Source: an uncultured Cyclobacteriaceae bacterium (GTDB lineage: Bacteria; Bacteroidota; Bacteroidia; Cytophagales; Cyclobacteriaceae). Taken from it: a DNA stretch of 64,000 bases. Under the pieces are notes generated by a model that did no database searches, was not told where the DNA came from, and worked only from the letters and a program-made list of their open reading frames with translations. The stretch is taken from the NCBI GenBank assembly GCA_947492745.1, contig CANLOE010000006.1, positions 1 to 64,000 on the forward strand, read 5' to 3'. The translations under genes were made by a program, and so were the position numbers. This document shows positions 1-8,893 of this stretch, in pieces (positions within the stretch are counted from its first letter, which is position 1; each line of letters starts with the position of its first letter).

Positions 1-116
1 TTCACTCTGCGTTGACAATCCTCGGGATAGCGCTGCTATTCCTGCGGTTCTCGCCTTGATTGAAACAAAATGACCCGAGGAATCTTATACGACATTTGAA
101 ACCCAAACTTGTATAA
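1..116 (+). repeat. Dispersed repeat family D, copy D1 (cut by window start)
   Basis: Nearly identical to the right part of 1519-1683, starting at TTCACTCTGCGTTGACAATC and ending in CCAAACTTGTATAA. The complete copy shows inverted termini (TTATACAAACTT / AAATTTGTATAA). Non-coding; the left end lies outside the window. Confidence 0.8.
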
Positions 117-411
117 TACATAACTCGGACTTAATAAGTATTCAAATAATACAATTTTGTGCTTGAGTGTCATGTAAAATTTCATATGTTATTTTGTCCT
201 AGCCCAAATCGCTTGTTGATAGATAGCAGCGGTATCACTAAAATTTTTAACGCAGGATAGGATATAGGATAAAAATGAACAGTAAGATATGATACCTTTG
301 AAAAGTAAGTTTATATACCACCTAAAACGGGTTTCCTTCTATTTTCGGTACCACTAAAAGAATCGTATTTACTGTTTTTATTACCTAAACCAAAACAGGA
401 TACTACTTCGA

Positions 412-873
412 CTAGGGTGTAAGGTGTTCGGCTATAATAGATTCTAACGCCGAATTAACAGTTTTTCTGTTCTGTATAGTAAGGAAGTGTAGGTCTAAAT
501 TAGCCTCCTTTCCAGATTTGAATGTTACGTTCAATTGCTCCCTTTTGATTTTCAAAGTTTTTACGGTTTCCCAATCGATGGATACAGATTGTCCAATACT
601 GTTTCTTTTTACCAGCAGTCGATTTTGGTCTAGCTGTAAATATGACTTTCCGAATATTCGAAGAGGATCAAAGTTCAGACCGATCAGAATGGTGATAACA
701 GTAGCTAGAATAAAGATTATATGTAAAAGAACGTTCATGAAATTCTCTTGTTGAAATCCATGATAACTAAAGAAAACAAATGTAATAATACCTACTATCA
801 GTCCCATTTTACGATCACCGCTACTGGTCTGACGACTTAAATTTATAGTTAAGGGCTTATTCTTTTCTACCAT
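412..873 (-). CDS. Small two-helix membrane protein of unknown function
   Basis: A 153-residue protein not recognised as a named family. Two hydrophobic segments (about residues 24-42 and 46-65) are followed by a roughly 85-residue soluble tail with alternating beta-like stretches (LDQNRLLVKRNSIG..., VTFKSGKEANLDLHFL). This arrangement resembles membrane-anchored bacterial PH-like (YcxB/bPH-type) proteins, where the tail faces the cytoplasm; that is an inference from shape only. It stands alone on the minus strand between repeat-rich spacers, with no operon partner visible. The ATG at 873 is the only start that includes the N-terminal polar stretch before helix 1. Confidence 0.6.
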   Translation of the reverse strand: MVEKNKPLTINLSRQTSSGDRKMGLIVGIITFVFFSYHGFQQENFMNVLLHIIFILATVITILIGLNFDPLRIFGKSYLQLDQNRLLVKRNSIGQSVSIDWETVKTLKIKREQLNVTFKSGKEANLDLHFLTIQNRKTVNSALESIIAEHLTP

Positions 874-1518
874 TTAGTTATGAATATCAACAAACGAATA
901 AAAGTAACCATTAAATTTGAATTAATTACATATGTAATTTTTTTTACTTTAAAAGGTTGAATATCTGAGGTTGATAATTGAAATAACGAACTTATAGTCA
1001 AATAATTTCAAGAAATAGTGAACAATATAAATATTTAGAAGTGATAAATATAAATTGATAATCAATAAGTTAGTTCTTATTTTGTTGAAATTAGAGTGAC
1101 GGGTTACTGAATCGTTCCGTATAGTACATTTTTTATGTAAGTAAATGTCGAATTGTGTTTGTTTTTTGTCTTTTAGCTAAGAGTAAAAAATGAGATTTAG
1201 ATCTTCAACTTCTATATATCTACAGGGTAAACCATGTGCTAATGTACACAAAGTATAATGTTCCTAACTTTGTTTCGTAGGTATGAGCGCTGCAAGTGGC
1301 CCTATTGTACTGAATATGGGTCTAGGTAATCAATTACAATTGATGGTATAAAGAGGAAATCCTTTGAAAGTCAAGTTAAGACCCCATCAATGATAGCTAT
1401 ATCGATAGGAACGACCATTAGAGGTCATGATATCAGGTATATTTATTTCGATTGTTCGCCTTTGTTGAAAATTGGGTTTTAGAGAAGGCTTTGAAACATA
1501 TATATTGTTAGGGACTAA
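874..1518. other. Gene-free AT-rich spacer
   Basis: No convincing reading frame on either strand. A 22-codon ATG frame near 1283 has no supporting context. It holds the upstream region of the 412-873 gene; no clear promoter could be picked out. Confidence 0.5.
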
Positions 1519-1683
1519 TTATACAAACTTAGCTTTCAAATATCGCCTATCTTCCTGTTCATTTTGCTTCACTCTGCGTTGACAATCCTCGGGATAGCGC
1601 TGCTACCCCTGCGGTTCTCGCCTTGATTGAAACAAAATGACCCGCGGAATCTTATACGACATTTGAAACCCAAATTTGTATAA
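1519..1683 (+). repeat. Dispersed repeat family D, complete copy D2
   Basis: A 165 bp unit with imperfect terminal inverted repeats (TTATACAAACTT at the left, AAATTTGTATAA at the right). Its interior has the hairpin-forming stretch GGGATAGCGCTGCTACCCC. This is the uninterrupted reference for copy D3 at 28303-28800, which carries two insertions. Related fragments lie at 1-116, 30772-30860 and 46757-46828. Confidence 0.8.
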
Positions 1684-1710
1684 CAGTTTACTTTGAGTAC
1701 ATGCCGGCTT

Positions 1711-1880
1711 AAACCCGGATTGATGGATAGAAATCGTGATGAGCGTATCAATAGCCAAATACCGGCCATTTGGATTCGTTCGGCATAGCACCGCTATGGT
1801 GAATGAAGACCGGTGGGCAAAGCTTCCGGTATGAAGCTATTTATGTGCGGAATAGGTTCTCTATTGATCATTTTGGGTTA
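1711..1880 (+). repeat. Dispersed inverted-repeat family A, copy A1
   Basis: About 170 bp with terminal inverted repeats (AACCC..ATTGAT..ATAGAAA at the left, TCTATTGATCATTTTGGGTT at the right). The centre carries the core GGCATAGCACCGCTATGGTG. Sister copies are at 12928-13094, 27829-27994, 30596-30764 and 51666-51833, plus a variant at 46573-46743. It lies directly beside the terminator of the lipoprotein gene to its right. Confidence 0.85.
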
Positions 1881-1921
1881 AAAAGGACAATCGCCTGCTT
1901 TAGGTGCAGGTGACTGTCCTT
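1881..1921 (-). terminator. Rho-independent terminator of the 1953-3698 gene
   Basis: Read on the minus strand, AAGGACAGTCACCTGC and its near-complement GCAGGCGATTGTCCTT form a long imperfect stem with a short loop, followed by a T tract (CCTTTTT). It begins about 30 nt after the lipoprotein stop codon. Confidence 0.8.
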
Positions 1922-1952
1922 GATGCCTTAGTCAGAATTCGCGATAGGTAAC

Positions 1953-3698
1953 TTATTCTCTCTTATAGACCAACCGGCTCCCTCTCCACGTGTTGCCGCG
2001 TCGAGCAAGTCCAACGAAATCCATATGGATACCCTCAAACTTATGGAGATTTTTGTACTCAAAATTCTTTTTGATTTTAAGTGGGTTGAGCCAGTCCTTA
2101 TAGTTCATCGTCACGGAACCGTCATTTTTGATACCCAATTTGAAAGTGATACTACCGCCCCAGTCATGATCGAGTACATCGACGATTTTTTTTCTACCTA
2201 GCCGTCTACGTTCCAGATTGGTGTATTGGATATAAGTGGCTTTTGGGGTATTGACGATATAGGTCATTTTGGTCGGATCCTTGCCTTTAATCCCTTTCAC
2301 TATTGATTTGGCTGTACTGTAAGCCCCATCCCAGAACCATTTCTTGATCTGGTCGGCTTCGACTTTACTGATGGCCTTGTTGAGGATTTGATTATCCGTG
2401 ATACTAGCGACCAAGTGGCGTGCATCCTGCACGATGATTTCTTCATCAAAAGGAGTATCGGGGTACATATCGGTATGACTTCCTTGATTGATGACCAAAG
2501 GACTGGTATTGTATTTATCGAACACTTTCCCATCGATATAGAACAATTTTTTGCTGGAACCTGAATGAGGATAGGTATATATGGCATTTGTTGCTGCGGG
2601 ATGCACCACCTTGAAAATGGCCTGATTGATGGTCAAGGCTATTTCGTCAGTAGCCTTGGCGGACCACCAGCAGCAGTTCTTGCGCTGATGCTTCACTTTG
2701 ACTCCGATAGAACGGTAAAACAAAAGATTTTCATTCCAGTACTTAGTCTTTACGCGGTGCTTTCTATCAAACTCAGAAAAACACTTTTTACTGGGGCCGA
2801 ATACGCTGATGCCGAAAACACCTCCATTACGTGTGTTGCAGGGTTCCAGACCTTTCATATAGTTCAGCATGGACTGTCGATGGTCGGGGGAGCTTCCTCC
2901 ACCTCCTCCACCGCCGCCACTACCGCCTCCGCCTCCGCCGCTTCCACAGCCACCGATGGGGATGAGTTCATTGTAAAACGGCTCGAAAGTAGTGGAACCG
3001 GCCCGCTGTATGGGAAGATCCCCCGCACAAATATTGGTTATTGCCGGGGCGATGAACCTTTGTACCGTAGGCGTAACATTGACCAGACCGGGCTCAAGTT
3101 CATTTAGGTTTGGTGCGGAGAAATCGCTGATGCCTTTCTTCTTTTTATAGGAGTATAGGTCGGCGCTCTTAGCGAAGGGAACCTTAAAGGCACCTTCATG
3201 GGTATACTGATACAATTGATTGTCGACGATAATCTCTCTATCAAAATTCAGCATAGCGGCAAAATAATCATCGGAAATCAAGTCATCATCTTCTTCCATC
3301 AGAACATCGTTATCACTCGCCAACGGAGTATTATCCACTCGGTAGCTGGTTAGACTACTCAGGATTTTCCTTCTTCGCTCAAGTCTGGCTTTCTTTTTCT
3401 CAATGAAGCCTTCTATTCTGGAAAGGTCATCTTCCTTGTAAAAAGGAAAGAGGGGTTCAAAACCCTGCTCGTACAATGTGTACAGTTCCGATCGGACCAG
3501 CTCTTCTTCTAGGTCTTTCAAGGTTTCGATGGATTGCTTAAAAGCATTCTCATCCTTAAAGTGCAAACGGCCCTCTACCAGTTCCGCCTGGATGTACCGA
3601 AGTTCTTTCGGTTCAAGGTTCACTTCATCACGGTTACAGGACAACACAAAGCCCACCAAAAGGATGGGCAAAATGTTCAACAAATAATTTCTTTTCAT
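1953..3698 (-). CDS. Large lipoprotein with poly-glycine linker, function unknown
   Basis: A 581-residue protein. The N-terminus is a lipoprotein signal peptide with lipobox FVLSC (Cys21), so the mature protein should be anchored at the cell envelope. Residues about 25-130 are charged and helical, probably coiled coil (EELVRSELYTLYEQG; KKKARLERRRK). A flexible linker made almost entirely of Gly and Ser spans about residues 247-272. The C-terminal 300 residues form a separate domain rich in aromatic and basic residues with a CCWW motif; it matches no family I recognise. The gene is single, with its own terminator downstream and a family B repeat upstream. It could be a surface-exposed toxin-like or adhesive protein, but nothing here proves that. 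Confidence 0.75.
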   Translation of the reverse strand: MKRNYLLNILPILLVGFVLSCNRDEVNLEPKELRYIQAELVEGRLHFKDENAFKQSIETLKDLEEELVRSELYTLYEQGFEPLFPFYKEDDLSRIEGFIEKKKARLERRRKILSSLTSYRVDNTPLASDNDVLMEEDDDLISDDYFAAMLNFDREIIVDNQLYQYTHEGAFKVPFAKSADLYSYKKKKGISDFSAPNLNELEPGLVNVTPTVQRFIAPAITNICAGDLPIQRAGSTTFEPFYNELIPIGGCGSGGGGGGSGGGGGGGGSSPDHRQSMLNYMKGLEPCNTRNGGVFGISVFGPSKKCFSEFDRKHRVKTKYWNENLLFYRSIGVKVKHQRKNCCWWSAKATDEIALTINQAIFKVVHPAATNAIYTYPHSGSSKKLFYIDGKVFDKYNTSPLVINQGSHTDMYPDTPFDEEIIVQDARHLVASITDNQILNKAISKVEADQIKKWFWDGAYSTAKSIVKGIKGKDPTKMTYIVNTPKATYIQYTNLERRRLGRKKIVDVLDHDWGGSITFKLGIKNDGSVTMNYKDWLNPLKIKKNFEYKNLHKFEGIHMDFVGLARRGNTWRGSRLVYKRE

Positions 3699-3902
3699 AT
3701 CAGTTTGGTTTAATTATCTGATATATAGTGTTTTAATGGTGTGGGAGTGTGACAGGCTAAAGGTGTGATTTTTTATCCAATGTCAATGATGAACTGAAAC
3801 AAGGTTTAATTTTGGACTCCAATAGTATATATAGGTCATGGTAGGGGCCTATTTTCCTTTAGATACTGATTTGACATTATGTTTGAAATTTGTTGTTTTT
3901 TT

Positions 3903-4072
3903 ATCCCTGATTATGCGTTAGAGCTTATTTATGAGGGTTTAAAAAGCAATAAATCAGGGCGTTTTATCGGGTTCAGCATAGCACCGCTACGGTGAATTCG
4001 AAAAACGCATTCACTTTACTGATCTACAGCTATTTAAGCCCGCAATAGAAGGGCTAATGCATGGTCTGGGTT
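3903..4072 (-). repeat. Dispersed inverted-repeat family B, copy B1
   Basis: About 170 bp in reverse orientation relative to 30425-30594. Termini are ATCCCTGATTATGCGTTAG at one side and CTAATGCATGGTCTGGGTT at the other. The core is CAGCATAGCACCGCTACGG. Confidence 0.8.
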
Positions 4073-4192
4073 TATTTCGGGGGTGAGCATCAATTGACAA
4101 GGATAGCAGCACGGCCAGCCTAGGTGTTGACCTGAGTCATGAATCGAAAAGTGAAATTTTGAGAGTAATGTTGTTCATACGGATTTGAGCAT

Positions 4193-4224
4193 AAAAAATG
4201 CCTTCCCAAAGAGAGGCATTTTTT
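4193..4224 (-). terminator. Terminator hairpin downstream of the GlcG/HbpS-like gene
   Basis: A perfect 11 bp stem, AAAAAATGCCT / AGGCATTTTTT, with a 10 nt loop lies 63 nt after the stop codon at 4287. The A and T tracts on both sides would let it work in either direction. Confidence 0.8.
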
Positions 4225-4286
4225 ATAGCTTGGCAAATCATCCATACTGAAGTTTGAATGGATAATGTTCCTAAAGGATACTCCGC

Positions 4287-4709
4287 TTAGGCTTCTACGG
4301 CTTTGCTCAGAAGTGCATTAGCTCCGGCTACGGCTACCGCATGATCGTCCTCTACGGTACTTCCCGAAACGCCAATGGCACCAATGACTTCGTCATCACT
4401 GTTTTTTATAGGCACACCACCGGGGAAGGAAATCAAACCGCCATTGGAATGCTCTATATTGAACAACGGACCTCCAGGTTGTGATAAGTTACCGATATCG
4501 CCCGTGTTCATATTGAAATAACGCGCGGTTTTCGCCTTTTTCATAGCGATGTCAATAGAGCCGAGCCATGCTCCGTCCATACGTGCAAAAGCGGTCAGAT
4601 TAGTACCTGCATCGACAATCGCGATGTCCATTTTTACGCCGAGTTCTTCGGCTTTGACTTTTGCTGCATGGATGGCTTTTTCAGCTTCTGTAAGTGTGAT
4701 GTTCATCAT
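4287..4709 (-). CDS. GlcG/HbpS-family (DUF336) heme-binding-like protein
   Basis: A 140-residue protein covering the whole GlcG/HbpS fold: the N-terminal helix ([19 protein letters not shown]), then [20 protein letters not shown], and the Gly-rich core [21 protein letters not shown]. In this family HbpS binds heme extracellularly and GlcG accompanies glycolate oxidase. No signal peptide is visible, so this copy is probably cytoplasmic, and no glycolate genes are nearby. It lies 90 nt after the GNAT gene on the same strand and ends at a strong terminator, so it may be the last gene of an aminotransferase-GNAT-HbpS transcript. Confidence 0.85.
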   Translation of the reverse strand: MMNITLTEAEKAIHAAKVKAEELGVKMDIAIVDAGTNLTAFARMDGAWLGSIDIAMKKAKTARYFNMNTGDIGNLSQPGGPLFNIEHSNGGLISFPGGVPIKNSDDEVIGAIGVSGSTVEDDHAVAVAGANALLSKAVEA

Positions 4710-4799
4710 TTCTACTATAGGTTTTGGTTTGGAAAAATATATGAGTGTATATCGTTCATTGCAGATCAGATCGAAGATTTGTTATCCGAATCGGTACAT

Positions 4800-5399
4800 T
4801 TAGTTTGTTTTTTTCTGAACTACAGTTTCGCCCTTATCTTTTTGATATGTATTGAATTCCTCACTGAGAATAGCGAATTCCTTACTGTCGGACCAGCCGC
4901 TATCCAAAGGTAAGTGTTTCCGTTTGACTCCTTCCGATACCATACCTACTTTCTCAATGACACGTAGTGAAGCTTGGTTTTCGACGGCACAACTGGCCCC
5001 TATGCGATGGAGTTTCAGCGAGTCGAATCCGAAGGACAGGACTTCCATAACAGCTTCGGTGGCATACCCACCTCCCCAATACCGTGGCAGGATTTTGTAC
5101 CAGAGCATAGCTCCTTTGTATTTAGGGTTGTCTCTATAAAGGGCTATGAGTCCGATAAATGTTTCTTTTTCTTTATCCTGAATGGAGAACGTGAAGTCAC
5201 GTAGCGGTACTTTGTGGTAATCTTTGATGAACTGCTGTATTACATAGCGTGTTTCGTTGATATCCTTTGGAATCCCAAGAGTATTGTACCTATTGGTCTC
5301 CGGTGCTGAATGGAGGGCATGAACATCCTCTAGATCGATCCAATGAACGGGCCGAAGGAACAAACGTTCGGTATGTAGCACAGTCTGTTGTATCATCAT
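4800..5399 (-). CDS. GNAT-family N-acetyltransferase, RimJ/RimL type
   Basis: A 199-residue single-domain acetyltransferase. It starts with TERLFLRPVHWIDLEDVHALH, typical of the RimJ/RimL branch, and has the acetyl-CoA pyrophosphate-binding stretch RYWGGGYATEAV followed by LKLHRIGASCAVENQASLRV. Members acetylate N-termini of ribosomal proteins, small amines or antibiotics; the substrate here is unknown. Its ATG overlaps the stop codon of the aminotransferase gene by 4 nt (ATGA type), indicating translational coupling. Confidence 0.85.
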   Translation of the reverse strand: MMIQQTVLHTERLFLRPVHWIDLEDVHALHSAPETNRYNTLGIPKDINETRYVIQQFIKDYHKVPLRDFTFSIQDKEKETFIGLIALYRDNPKYKGAMLWYKILPRYWGGGYATEAVMEVLSFGFDSLKLHRIGASCAVENQASLRVIEKVGMVSEGVKRKHLPLDSGWSDSKEFAILSEEFNTYQKDKGETVVQKKTN

Positions 5400-6586
5400 G
5401 CTTTATCTATGGCGGCTAATATGATATCGCAGGCCTCCTTCACTTCTTCCGGGCTAATGGTCAGTGGCGGGGCTATACGAAAACTATTGTTGGTGGAAAG
5501 AAACCAAAAGCAAATGACTCCTTGCTCCAGACAATCCGTGACGATACTTGCCACTGTTTCGAAACAGTCGAATTCTATGGCGAACATCAAACCGATACGA
5601 CGGATTTCCACAATTTTTTCATGTTGCAGGTATTTTTCGAAAAGTTGTCCTTTACTTTCTACCCCATCGAGAAAGCCACTTTCGAGTAACACTTCCAAAG
5701 TAGCAAGACTAGCAGCACAACATACCGGATTACCTCCAAATGTAGTGATGTGGCCCAACATGGGTTCAAAAGTCAGTGTATTCATCATGGCCCTATCAGC
5801 GATAAAAGCTCCTATGGGGAGTCCTCCGCCCATGGCTTTTGCAAGGGTAAGTATATCAGGGACCACTCCGAACTGCTCAAAGGCAAACAGTGTACCTGTG
5901 CGTCCGAAGCCCGTCTGTATTTCATCAAAAACCAATAAGGTACCCATGTCCGTACAGCGCCTACGCAGTGCCTGTAGGTATTTTTTATCGGGAATTCGGA
6001 CACCAGCGTCCCCTTGCACGGTTTCAATGATCACACAAGCTGTTTTTTCAGTGATATGGGCCAGGTCTTCTTGGCAATTGAAGTGGATAAAGCGCACATC
6101 GGGCAGCAAGGGCCGAAAAGCTGACTTTTTCACTTCATTGCCCGATACACTGAGTGCACCATGTGTACTGCCATGATAAGATTTATGGCAAGCGATGATT
6201 TCTGTTCTACCTGTATATCTCTTGGCCAGTTTTAGTGCTCCTTCATTGGCCTCCGCACCTGAGTTCACAAAGTAGGTGCAATTGAGCGTGTCGGGAAGTG
6301 CTTCTGCGAGACGCTTTGCCAATAGGTTCGGGGCGGACTGCACATACTCACCGTAGACCATGACGTGCAAATGCCGGTCCAACTGGTCCTTGATAGCAGC
6401 GATTACGTGCGGATGACGATGACCGATATTACTTACGGCTACCCCGGAAATCAAATCCATATACTTTTTTCCATCGGGGCCATAGAGATAGAGACCTTCT
6501 GCTTTTTCGATATCGATAAGGAAGGGCTGACCTGTGGTCTGTGCTATATGCCGTAAGAATACATCATGACTGAACTCCATGCTCAA
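5396..6586 (-). CDS. Class-III (ornithine/acetylornithine-type) aminotransferase
   Basis: A 396-residue PLP enzyme. Visible landmarks are the glycine-rich phosphate-binding region NSGAEANEGALKLAKRYTG, the cofactor aspartate motif LLVFDEIQTGFGRTG, and the Schiff-base lysine Lys250 in LTLAKAMGGGLPIG. Length fits ornithine, acetylornithine or 4-aminobutyrate aminotransferases; sequence reading alone does not separate these. No arginine biosynthesis genes are adjacent, so assigning argD would be unsafe. It is the first gene of a tight pair with the GNAT gene. A specialised amine pathway, with amino transfer followed by N-acetylation, is possible but inferred. Confidence 0.85.
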   Translation of the reverse strand: MSMEFSHDVFLRHIAQTTGQPFLIDIEKAEGLYLYGPDGKKYMDLISGVAVSNIGHRHPHVIAAIKDQLDRHLHVMVYGEYVQSAPNLLAKRLAEALPDTLNCTYFVNSGAEANEGALKLAKRYTGRTEIIACHKSYHGSTHGALSVSGNEVKKSAFRPLLPDVRFIHFNCQEDLAHITEKTACVIIETVQGDAGVRIPDKKYLQALRRRCTDMGTLLVFDEIQTGFGRTGTLFAFEQFGVVPDILTLAKAMGGGLPIGAFIADRAMMNTLTFEPMLGHITTFGGNPVCCAASLATLEVLLESGFLDGVESKGQLFEKYLQHEKIVEIRRIGLMFAIEFDCFETVASIVTDCLEQGVICFWFLSTNNSFRIAPPLTISPEEVKEACDIILAAIDKA

Positions 6587-6817
6587 AACTACATAGATAT
6601 AACCAATTGCTAGGGTTTACTTGAAAAGATTTTACCCACATGTCTTCTAGCTATTACCTCTATGCATCGAAGCGAGCCGCTAATAAGAACGTCGCAAGAG
6701 AATCTTCCGGGAACAGATTGCTTTTCCTGCTCCTGCTAAAACGGTTTGAGTATTACTATTGTCAGGTAATTGTCTATATCGGCGGGCGTTCAAGTCTTTT
6801 GTTTTTTGAGAAAAAAG

Positions 6818-7228
6818 ATGATGGGATTATTGTCTAGATTGGTTATTTTAGACTTTTCGGTATATGATTTCCTAATTTATCGAACATTGGCTTTCATCAT
6901 CAAGACATCGTTATTGAGTAAATTTACCTTTGGCTTTGCCAATGGGATGGCGCTGTACCCTTTTATCCTGGTAAGTCCGGAAGAGGCAGAACGGGCAACA
7001 CTTATCCAGCATGAGAAAATCCATATAAAGCAACAATTGGAGTTGCTCGTCATACCATTTTACTTGATGTATATCCTTGAGTTTTCCATCCGCTTCTATC
7101 AATATGGTAATTGGGATGATGCTTACCGGAACATCAGTTTTGAGAGGGAAGCTTATGCTCAGGAAAATAATGAAGGCTATCTGATGGGGCGGAAGCGCTT
7201 CTCTTGGTCTGCTTATTTTAAGAGTTAA
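6818..7228 (+). CDS. Putative HExxH-motif membrane metallopeptidase (M56-like)
   Basis: About 136 residues from the paired ATGs at 6818/6821. An upstream TTG at 6770 is in frame but gives an implausible N-terminus. The protein has the zinc-ligand motif HEKIH, a hydrophobic helix right after it (LLVIPFYLMYILEFSIRF), and a downstream FEREAYAQEN whose glutamate could be the third zinc ligand, as in gluzincins. The spacing of HExxH and a membrane helix is like the core of BlaR1/M56 peptidases, but the usual long N-terminal membrane domain is absent. Proteolytic activity is inferred from the motif only. Confidence 0.6.
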   Translation: MMGLLSRLVILDFSVYDFLIYRTLAFIIKTSLLSKFTFGFANGMALYPFILVSPEEAERATLIQHEKIHIKQQLELLVIPFYLMYILEFSIRFYQYGNWDDAYRNISFEREAYAQENNEGYLMGRKRFSWSAYFKS

Positions 7229-7327
7229 ATATAACCTCAGGGCCAATTTTACTTTGTATTGTAGGAAAAAAGGCAAAAGGTTCGCTATTTTTAGGTTTTT
7301 TAAAGCTTATAGTCAAAAAAATCATTT

Positions 7328-8038
7328 ATGGGAAGAGCATTCGAATTCCGCAAAGCCAGAAAAATGAAACGCTGGTCGATGATGGCCAAAACTTTCACGC
7401 GTATAGGCAAGGACATAGTCATGGCCGTTAAAGCTAGCGGACCCGACCCTGACTCCAATTCCAGACTGAGGGCAATCATGCAGAATGCCAAGTCGGTCAA
7501 CATGCCCAAGGACAATATAGAACGTGCCATAAAAAGAGCCGTTTCCAAAGATCAGGCTGATTACAAAGAGACTATTTTCGAAGGTTATGCTCCGCATGGT
7601 ATTGCTGTATTGGTAGAAACCGCCACGGACAATAACAATAGGACCGTAGCCAATGTACGTAGCTATTTCAGTAAGTGCGATGGTAGTCTGGGTACCTCCG
7701 GTTCTGTGGAGTTTATGTTCGAGCACAAGTGCCATTTCAATATTGCTTCTAAAGAGGGGCTCGATGTGGAAGAACTGGAGCTGGAACTTATCGACTATGG
7801 TGCGGAAGAAGTATTTGAGGATGACGAGAGCATTATGATCTATGGTACCTTTGAGAACTTTGGTGCGCTTCAAGGTATCCTGGAAGAGAAAGGTTTTGAT
7901 ATCCAATCATCAGGTTTCGAGCGCATCCCTACCGTGACCAAGAAACTCACCGAGGAACAAGAAGCCGATGTGGAGAAACTATTGGAAAAATTAAATGAAG
8001 ACGATGATGTACAAAACGTATATCATAGTATGGAATAA
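7328..8038 (+). CDS. yebC: YebC/PmpR-family DNA-binding transcriptional or translational regulator
   Basis: A 236-residue protein matching the whole YebC family: GRAFEFRKARKMKRWSMM at the N-terminus, the conserved NMPKDNIERAIKRA segment, EGYAPHGIAVLVETATDN and the GSVEFMFEHK stretch. Family members act as cytoplasmic DNA-binding regulators, and recent work on the family points to relief of ribosome stalling. Length is normal and the start is the family's usual MGR. It is transcribed alone and followed by a clear terminator. Confidence 0.95.
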   Translation: MGRAFEFRKARKMKRWSMMAKTFTRIGKDIVMAVKASGPDPDSNSRLRAIMQNAKSVNMPKDNIERAIKRAVSKDQADYKETIFEGYAPHGIAVLVETATDNNNRTVANVRSYFSKCDGSLGTSGSVEFMFEHKCHFNIASKEGLDVEELELELIDYGAEEVFEDDESIMIYGTFENFGALQGILEEKGFDIQSSGFERIPTVTKKLTEEQEADVEKLLEKLNEDDDVQNVYHSME

Positions 8039-8174
8039 GCTTTATACCTACAGTATTTATATCGTATTTCAGACACTGAGGGTTGCTACAACCAAAATTC
8101 GGAAAAATAAAATAAAGATGGATATAGTGTAGGCCGAATCTATTTGATCGGTTCGGTCAAAAATCAGAAGACAA

Positions 8175-8213
8175 AACATGAGGCTACCCGAAAGGAGTAG
8201 CCTCATGTTATTT
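8175..8213 (+). terminator. Rho-independent terminator of yebC
   Basis: A perfect 13 bp stem, AACATGAGGCTAC / GTAGCCTCATGTT, with the 9 nt loop CCGAAAGGA is followed by ATTTAA. It lies about 140 nt after the yebC stop. Confidence 0.85.
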
Positions 8214-8383
8214 AATCCGGATCATGTGTTGGAACTTCGTAGCGAGGGTTTAAATAGCAATACATCAGGGAGTTTTATTGGATTTAGCATAGCACCGCTA
8301 TGGTGAACCCAAAAAAAGTAGTGCAACGACCGGTTTGCATCTATTTAGGTACGCAGTATATTTTCCAGCGCATGATTTGGGTT
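8214..8383 (-). repeat. Dispersed inverted-repeat family B, copy B2
   Basis: Runs from AATCCGGATCATGTGTTGG to GCATGATTTGGGTT with the core TAGCATAGCACCGCTATGG. It abuts the yebC terminator. Confidence 0.75.
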
Positions 8384-8480
8384 AAATCTAGATTATGTAC
8401 TAGCAAGTGAAACTCAAAAATAATCCTACTATACAAGGGTATCTACCTTACTAAGCCTCGAGAGATTATAGCTTTTAGGC

Positions 8481-8699
8481 TTAGAGACTGTTTTAAAATG
8501 TATCTTTTTTCTTTCTTATGTACTTCTTGATTTCGTTGAAATTTCCGCTAGCTAGCGCGACAGGCTATCTTTGTCAATGGCTCACGTGGCAGACCGGCCC
8601 TTCACTAATAATGCCCTCGGGGCATTATTTTAACGCTCGGTCCTATCCAAAATAAGTGATAATAAATTCTAAAATAATAGCTGCTAAAACAGTCTCTTA
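8481..8699 (+). repeat. Dispersed repeat family C, complete copy C1 (MITE-like)
   Basis: About 219 bp with terminal inverted repeats TTAGAGACTGTTTTA and TAAAACAGTCTCTTA. The interior includes GGGCATTATTTTAACGCTCG and GGCTCACGTGGCAGACCGGC. Related, more divergent pieces are at 22440-22690, 27701-28155, 34720-34880 and 63515-63585. Non-coding. Confidence 0.7.
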
Positions 8700-8893
8700 G
8701 TTATTTTTTCTTGTTCCTTTGCTGTATACAGTAATAGGTTTCTAATTTTTCGGAACTTTGGATAATTTGAATTCAGCGTCAACTTGGTCTTGAGTCAGAT
8801 AGTTATCGGTTAAGCAGAAACTTTAAGGCGAGCCAATATTCTTGAATTCGTTGCTAGATTGTCTGTTTTTATATGAATAGTTGTGTTTTCGTA

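Noticed and set aside
2565-3107. 180-codon plus-strand frame opposite the lipoprotein gene
   Set aside because: It is the antisense shadow of the poly-glycine codons (read as Ser/Ala/Thr-rich); the minus-strand protein has a signal peptide and a terminator.
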